NCBI GenBank assembly: GCA_963921825.1
Contig: OY997589.1
Location: forward strand, 42,666,638 to 42,730,637
DNA length: 64,000 nucleotides
Origin: Erodium maritimum
Lineage: Eukaryota; Streptophyta; Magnoliopsida; Geraniales; Geraniaceae
Reading direction: 5' to 3'
A program made the position numbers and the translations under genes. The notes below the pieces were generated by a model. That model saw nothing but the letters and a program-made list of their open reading frames with translations, was not told the origin of the DNA and searched no databases. Of this stretch, positions 57,346 to 64,000 are shown piece by piece. Each line of letters begins with the position of its first letter. Position 1 is the stretch's first letter.

Positions 57346-59599
57346 CACACAACAACCTCCGGCATAAAACGATGCCTCCAACAGTCCTAAGATCACTAGT
57401 TTCACAACCAACCTCCGGGCATGGTCATATGCCTCCAGTAGAACAATTATCGCTAAGTTCTCTGATCCTACGTCACTACTAAGTGTCACATGCTTTTACA
57501 CTATTCGCTACGTTCCCGTATCATGCATTTCTAATATTCGAAAACCTAAATAACCCACGACACCCCGGTGTCACATGCAATTCTACAGTTAACTTTCCCT
57601 AGTCAGGGCCGAGATCCGGCTACTTTTCCCTACCTCAACTGAAGAGCAACCGCTACGCTTCCTAGCTGCTGACGTTCTGGCTCGCTAACTCCGAGCTTCA
57701 CTTCGATCGAAGCCGGACGCTAAAGAGGACACGAAAGCCACAAATTAATAACGGTTCCACCGCTAAATTAAAGGTTACTATTAAACCAGTCTAGACCCGA
57801 CAATTGTCCATTAAACTCGAGCGGGCTAAAAGCGGGGTCACGGCGAATCGGGTTTGAGTACCCGAGCACCGAAACCGGTGCATGCGAGGCACGGTCCCAA
57901 TGCACAAATCCCGAGGTCCAATTCAGCGGTCCGCTTTTGTTCCTTTTTAAACCCAAATAGCATTCCATTCTACCCAGAATTCCAGATTCGTTCCCAATTC
58001 CGATTACCAACCGTTTAGTCAAAACAGAACGGTTTTTGTTTTAAATCAAATTCCCTTTTTAAATTCAAATCTATTTCCGTTCCGATCTTTGTTTTTGAAC
58101 AACCGCCCCTAAATCCCGTTTACAAATTTGATTCTCAACTCCTCGATTTTAAACCGTTTTAAAAACCGAAACGCTTTTAAATTCCTTTTCATTTTAAAAC
58201 CTTCTTCCTTAAATTTGATTTTCCGTTTTACGACCTTTTCTTTCCAAAACTGTGATTTCGATTTCAACCGAAGCAGATCCAAAATCCATCTTTTACTCCA
58301 ATCTGATTTAATTGTTTCCCTTTTCGATTCAAAAACCGTTCCAAATATTAATCAATTCCATTAGCGGGTTTAATCAAATATTAATCGATTTCATTAACAA
58401 TTTTAACGCTGAACAGATCCAAACTAAATCGAAAAAGGTTCTATTTCATTTTCTTTGTTTGTTACAACAAAACCCGATTTATAGTAGTTCGAAGACGGGA
58501 AATAATAAAGGTTCGGTTTCGAACCGGTCGGCCGCCGGCGAGGGCGGCGTCGGCCGGGGCCTAACCGTAGAGAAGGGACGGCAAGGGCGGCGGCGGGCAC
58601 GGCGACGGTGCACGGCGGCTGGCTCGGGACGAAGGCGGGACGAGCTCGGGCTCGGTCGTGTCCCAGGCGAGCTTGTCTCGCCGGAGATCCGGAGAGGGAG
58701 GTCGGGTGGTGGCCGGATCTGGACGGATGCGAGCGTGAGGGGCGGAGTAGGGCGGCGGCTCGGTGGTGGCGCGGTGAGGACGGCGTGGAGTCGAGAGGGA
58801 CAGTGGTGGCCGAGCTCGGTGGGTTCGGCTGAGACGGGAAGGAGAGAGGCAAGGGAGGTGGAGGGCGAGCTCGGGCTCGGGACGGCGGCGTGGTGGCTGG
58901 ACGGAGAGGGAAAGGGAGGGGCTCGGTGGCGATGAGAGGGACGGAGGCGCCGTTTCCGGCGAGATGGGAGGGACGGGGTCGGAAGGGGATCGGAGAAGAC
59001 GAAGCAGAAGGAGTGGCCGGACTCGGGAGCGGTGGCCGGCGACCGGAGTTGAGAGGATGGAGGGAGCTCGGGTGAGGGTTCTGCAGAGAGGGAGAGGGCT
59101 GCGCGAAGAAGAAGGGGTCGGAATTAGGGTTTCCAACCCTGATTCACCCTTAAATACCACGCCGGGACTGGGCTTAAGGAGGTTGGGCCTCTGGTTGGCC
59201 ACGGGCCTCACGGCCCAAGGTTGGAAGAGGAGGGCTCGGTTCAGGCCGGGCCTGGCCGGGTCTGGCCTGCTCTGCTCGGGCCGGGTCGCTGGTCTGGCCG
59301 GGTTGCTGGTCGGGTCCGGTCCGACCCAATAGTTTTTTTTTTTTTTTTTGAAACGGGTTTTACATAAGCTGCAACAACAAAACCGCATCATTATGCAATA
59401 AAAATCACCCTATACATCCAAGACTTGCGAACTGTGTGAAGAACCCAACTACATAGATTCTGATGAATAAAAAAACCAACTACATAGATAATCAGCAATT
59501 GGGTCTTATACTTCAATCATAAACCTAGTAAGCTTGTCATATAAATCCAACAATTTTCTCCATTAAGCATTCCTCCTGATTTATAGACATAACCTGGGA

Positions 59600-62500
59600 G
59601 AGCTTAACTATTGATCAAAGGGAAAAAAATAATGCTGATTAAAATGAGCCCATTCCCATCTATAAGTTTTGTTTTGTACTTTTTTGTAAAAATCAGATGG
59701 GAGTCCACCAGTTTATTTAGGAACACTATATCATTTTTTGCTAACCACAATTGCCAGCAAGTAAGCTTTAAGATATTTCCCCATGCTATCTTATTTTTAT
59801 TTTTCACCAACTGATACCAAGACGTCATAATTTGTTTCACTTCTCCAGAAAAGACACAAGAAATTCCCCACCAAGTAATCACCATATTCCAAACATCCCA
59901 AGACTTTCTGGAATGTAATACGATATGTGCAACATCCTCTAAATCCCATGAACATATTGGGCATAATATTTCTCGGGATGAGAACTGCATTCCTCTTGAC
60001 TCCAAGAAGCACCTAGAGGGGATGGCTTCAAGACAAGAAAGCCAACAGAAAGCAAGAATTTTTGGAGGGATACCAAGACTCTGCAAATTCTTTGTGCAAC
60101 CTGGATCTTGCGTGCCTTGTTGTGCAAGTCATGTATACATTTTTCTGACAGTGAACACAGTACCATCTAACCGCCAAGAGAGAGTATCCTCCTCCCCGAT
60201 CAAATGAATATTCTCAAGGAATGGATCCTAACCGCCAAGAGAGAGTATCCTCCACAAAATATCTACAAATATAACATCTTTCATTAGTGCTACTATATGA
60301 TTCATAAAACTTTATGATCCCACTTTAGCAAATTGAGATAGATCCTATTCTTTAATGTCCTAACCAAACCTTGCACATATTGCCATTTTCCATAGAGTCA
60401 TCCTCTAGAGCAAACCTCCACCACCATTTTCTGAGGAGAGATAGATTCATATCATATAAGCCTTTTATTCCTAGGCCACCATTTTCTTTTGTTTTTCAGA
60501 CTGTTTGCCAATTTACCTTACAAAAGACTACCATGCCATAACAACTTTTTCTACCAGCTTTCAAAATATTTTTTCATATCTTTTGAGGCCTTTAAGATAG
60601 AGAAATACATTAATTTAGCCTCCAAAGAAAGTAATTTAGCTTTCCAGAATGCAAGGGCTTTTTTGAATTTATCAAGTACTGGTTTCCAGTTCTTAATTTT
60701 CTTAGGATTGGCTCCTAAAGAGAAACCAAGATAGGTGAAGGGTAGGGAGCCAGTAATACAACCCAATTCAATTACTAAGATATTAGCTTCCTCTTCAAAC
60801 ATATTCATTGGGACAATTACTGATTTGTAAATTGACACCCAGTCATGCACCTAGAAGAAACATTGCAATGTCATATTTAAGATTTCTAACTCCATCTAGG
60901 GAAGCTCTTATAAAGAAAATAGAATCATTTTTTTTTCTTGCCTCAACCGTCTCTTCACCAAGTAAGCAAACTTTAATTATCTGATTTAAGTCTTCTACAA
61001 CAATAACAAAAATTAATGGTGATAAAGCTCATCCTTGCCTCATTTGTCTCTTTAATTGAAAATCATGACTATATGATCTATTGATGAGTATTGAAACATA
61101 AGCTTTAAATAGGAACTCATCCACATTCTCCGTAGAACACCAAAACCGATATTTGTCAGAATATTCATAACAAAAGTCCAACTGACATCGTCAAAAGCCT
61201 TCTCAAAGTCCGACTTAAAGATTATAGCCTTTTGTTTTAATTTTTTGAGATGATGAACAACTTCTAAAGCTACCAAGATATCATCCATTATCAGTCTTCT
61301 AGTAACAAAACTAGTATGCTCAAATCCAACAAGTTGTCCACAACTATTTTAAGTCTAGTATCCAACAACTTGGAGAGTATTTTTATAAGGTCCACCCATT
61401 AAACTAATGAAATATATAGTCATCAATGTCATGATAGAGGAATTTAAATCTTTACCAAGATGAGTAGATAAGTGGAACTGGGAGAAGAATTACACGAGAT
61501 CATATTTGATTATAGGCCAACACACTTGAAATAATTTTAGTTTGAAGCCATCAGGTCCGATAACCTTATCACCAGAGGACATTGTTGATGCCTCTAGGAC
61601 TTCATCTTCGATCAAAGGCTTTTCCAACCACAGGGCTGGTGAGGTAGATAGAGAATTGAGATTGGGATCATCTATAATCAAATTAGATAGATGTGAGGCA
61701 ATGAATCTGAACCTAAAGTGAGTTGTTGCAACAATTTTGATTTGCTTATGATTAGTTAAACCATCACGACCCACCAAAATCTGAGAAATTTTCCTTTTGG
61801 CTGCTTAAAAAATAGCCCACTCCATGAAAAAACTTAGAGTCTTTACCCCATTCCATAACCATTTTATCCTTGCCTTTTGACTCCAACTATTGAAAGAAAT
61901 TTAGTTTTTACAATGAGCTGAGCTTTTAAAGATCCTCCGTTAGAGCACTCCTTGGTAGTCAAATTTGTTTCTTCAATGATTGCATCCATCTTTTCAATAT
62001 AGACTCTGAGTTATGGAATACTTGTTTATAAAATAACAAACACTTCTCCACTCCATACTTTAAGATCTTCCTTAAGCAGTTTCAGCTTTTTCCAAAGCAC
62101 AATATGAGGGAGAGTAGAAACGGAGTAGGATGACCAGAATTTATGAATAACATGTGGGAACCTATTGTCCTGACTTAAAATATTTAGAAACTTGAAAGGT
62201 CTTGGTCCTCAATCAAGCGTAAATCAGAGAGTGTAATAACCATGTGATCATAAATACATCTAGGGAAACAAGATTGTGTGAGACCACTATAGTTTGCTAA
62301 AAAAATCACTTAAAATCAGAAACCTGTCAATTCTTGATACTCCAGATAAAGGCAAGTCAAAAAAGGCCATAGAACTTATGAATCTTTGGAAAGATGTCAC
62401 ATCATAGGTAGCATTACTTCTTTAATTAGATCTTTCCTCAACATACAAAGTAGAATTAAAGTCTCCACACATTACAAGCAGTATTTGTATATAAAGAACT

Positions 62501-62960
62501 AACTTCAATCTACATGACTCTCTATAATCTTCTTCTATCAGCCAAAGAATTTGGAGCATGAACATTAATTAGGCAGCAATCCTTATTCAATGCTTTAATA
62601 TTCCCAAGCCAAATCAACGCTCTATCTACCCTCTTAATTCTCATCAGAGCATAATCATTTTTTTACCATGAAGATAATATTCTTCCAGAATTTTCTATAG
62701 TAGGAAAGAACACCATCTCTCATCCCCAAAGCAAACCACATGATCTGATAAAGGAAACTAGAATCAATTCTAACTGAGATTCTTGATGAACACAAACTGA
62801 GGAGCTTGCTTGTACAACACGTCATTGAGTGTCCTTCTCTTTTGTGAGGAGGACATTCCACGAGAGGATCTTTATGTAGCACTTCCAGTAAGGAGAAGAG
62901 GAGTAGAAAATTTGTCTGCATGAAACTCATTGTTTGAGTCCCTTTCTTAATCAACAAATT
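59600..62960 (-). pseudogene. LINE ORF2, heavily broken
   Basis: From 5' to 3' on the minus strand: endonuclease pieces (62960-62655, with a broken LSWNV-type start and HKREGHS), a VIGPDGFKLKLFQVCW segment (61777-61490; family: GPDGF), VALEVVHHLKKLKQKAIIFKSDFEKAFDDVSW (61288-61052; family: LDFEKAFD), GCITGSLPFTYLGFSLGANPKK (60850-60551; family: LPFTYLGFPLGA), and the zinc-binding tail LGIPPKILAFCWLSCLEAIPSRCFLESRG, CPICSWDLEDVAHIVLH (60086-59604). At least six stops or frame changes separate these. No activity is expected. Confidence 0.82.
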
Positions 62961-62999
62961 CATCATCACTGTCAACATCCAAGTCCACCCTATTGTTTA

Positions 63000-63720
63000 T
63001 GTCATCATATAGGGAGTTGAGTTGTTGATGAATAATATCATCATTGTACTCATCCCTTAGACCAATTGATTTTCCAAAGAACAAGCTCTTTTTTCTTCAA
63101 CTATGCCTTCGGAACTTGTAAGAGGATAGGATTTTACAGAAATAGAATTTTCTTTGTCAGGCCTTTACAACAAATAAGTGATAAACATCCACAATATGAC
63201 CATTGAATCTCAAGATATTATCCTACAAATTAGAGTTGTGTAGAAAATAATAGAACTAAAACCACATTTCATTCTTATTTGGATGTATAGATACTTGAAC
63301 TTTAAATATACCACTGACAACTGAGAGGAGATTTTTTGAAGCAAAATACCCAAAGATATTTTTGGAATGTTATGTACAAATGAAACATGATGATCTTCTT
63401 CTTAAAACTTGTTTATGTAGTAATCTCTTGATTGATCATAATGAGGCTAAAATGTTCTTTTTCGTCCAATCTCCTTCCTATGCAAGGAATTTGCCAATCC
63501 TTTCCTAGTAAACAATCTTTGCAGAGCACCACATTTTCAAATCTAGGTGGTGGGAAACCCATGGATGAAGAAGCTTTAAGCTCTTTTCCACGATTTTGTT
63601 GTTGCAACTATTGTGCTGAATACACCATTAACTTTAGTTGTTTCCACTCCCCGTCCTTTTACTTTTTGAAAAAAATGCTTTCCCTATCAAAGAGATCCTA
63701 GCGTCCATAGTTTTTCTATA
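63000..63720 (-). pseudogene. Probable ORF1 remnant of the same LINE
   Basis: Minus-strand frames such as 63607-63413 (PPPRFENVVLCKDCLLGKDWQIPCIGRRLDEKEH) sit where ORF1 is expected. No RRM, DUF4283 or CCHC motif is clear, so the assignment is positional. Confidence 0.35.
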
Positions 63721-64000
63721 ACTCCTCATGCAGTTGAAACATTGTCGGTAAAACTTTCAACTCCGACGAACCTTGCTTTGAGCAGCCTTTTTATGGCGTA
63801 CCAAACTTCGATGAACCATTCCCCTGTTGCAGCTCCATTTTTCTGTGAACTTAATTGGTTTTGAGTTATACTCTAATAATCTAATAATTAATTAAATATA
63901 CATACAGTTTCCATCGTTTTAACCTCTAAGGAACTTTCGTTGTAAAACTTTGAGTCTCAAGTCTCAACCATCTTTCCTCTCTCTATTGCCTTGCTTCATA
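63721..64000. other. Unassigned right edge
   Basis: No feature recognised. Short TCGGTAAAACTTTCAACTCCGACGAACC-like words near 63743-63770 recall CACTA subterminal repeats, but no terminus is present. Confidence 0.25.

Larger units (their letters stand above)
56292..59330 (-). mobile_element. Ty3/gypsy-type LTR (Tekay-like), reverse orientation, incomplete
   Basis: Begins TGTCACGCCCCAATTTCAG on the + strand, the reverse of the ...GGGGCATGACA-type LTR end at 23414. The following text parallels that LTR (GTGAGC(A/G)...TTCGCTCACCACCACGGATA against ATCCGTGGTGGTGAGCAATTGCTCAC), and tandem arrays lie at a comparable place. 58490-59330 is strikingly GC-rich. The outer part is cut by the LINE tail at 59331, so the LTR start is not seen; no internal domain is visible next to it. 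Fossil, older and diverged from the 20538 copy. Confidence 0.7.
59331..63720 (-). mobile_element. LINE, decayed, reverse strand
   Basis: A T-run at 59331-59348 (the 3' A-tail) opens a minus-strand L1-type element inserted in the gypsy-type LTR. ORF2 spans about 59600-62960, and ORF1-like text continues to about 63700. It is much more decayed than the LINE at 33185, and the right edge is not defined within the window. Confidence 0.8.

Noticed and set aside
58561-59391. 276-codon minus-strand frame as a host gene
   Set aside because: It lies in the GC-rich part of a gypsy-type LTR and runs into the LINE tail. Composition is Pro/Ser/Arg-rich without domains, and the opposite strand is also open, as expected in GC-rich DNA.

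Overview
This is nuclear DNA from a flowering plant, probably a eudicot. One host gene can be named with confidence: an intact single-exon SUPERMAN-type C2H2 zinc-finger repressor at 27287-27907. Nearly everything else is layered transposon DNA (CACTA, Mutator-type MITE, PIF/Harbinger-like, Ty1/copia, Ty3/gypsy, LINEs and LINE-dependent retroposons) with AT-rich stretches between. No prokaryotic, organellar, tRNA, rRNA or CRISPR features were seen. The species cannot be fixed from the sequence alone.

Left third (1-23651): a decayed CACTA (En/Spm) element forms the base layer. Its TNP2 transposase reads on the + strand in two blocks (about 2330-2935 and 14782-15497), and its right terminus is at about 23651. 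Several elements interrupt it: a Mutator-type MITE with a 9-bp target duplication (1893-2260); a reverse-strand copia element (2936-14781); a 5'-truncated LINE (17450-19574); and a solo gypsy-type LTR with a GAACA duplication (20538-23414). The copia element was itself hit twice in its 5' LTR, by a 1.77-kb poly(A) retroposon (10211-11980) and by an opposite-strand solo LTR of its own family (12811-14448).

Middle (23652-43430): a 2.4-kb retroposon (24341-26757) has a 15-bp target duplication and carries only an ORF1-type DUF4283/CCHC protein. It sits about 515 bp upstream of the SUPERMAN-like gene. That gene encodes an (Asn-Pro)7 run from seven CCCTAA hexamers. Downstream are a 44-bp LINE tail with a 15-bp duplication, a small PIF/Harbinger-like element (29321-30663), intergenic DNA, a nearly full-length LINE with an RRM-type ORF1 (33185-38710, minus strand), and poorly assignable DNA with one more candidate retroposon.

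Right third (43430-64000): a minus-strand LINE ORF1 remnant is split by a complete but broken copia element (43865-52332, duplication GGTAG) and by an inverted solo LTR of the same family (52540-54229, duplication AGCTC). The last two LTRs form a 1.69-kb inverted repeat around a 207-bp spacer. Next come a LINE 3' end, a reverse-strand gypsy-type LTR (56292-59330) cut by a LINE poly(A) tail, and that decayed LINE (59331 to about 63720). The genes do not form a pathway. The window records successive insertions around one floral regulator.
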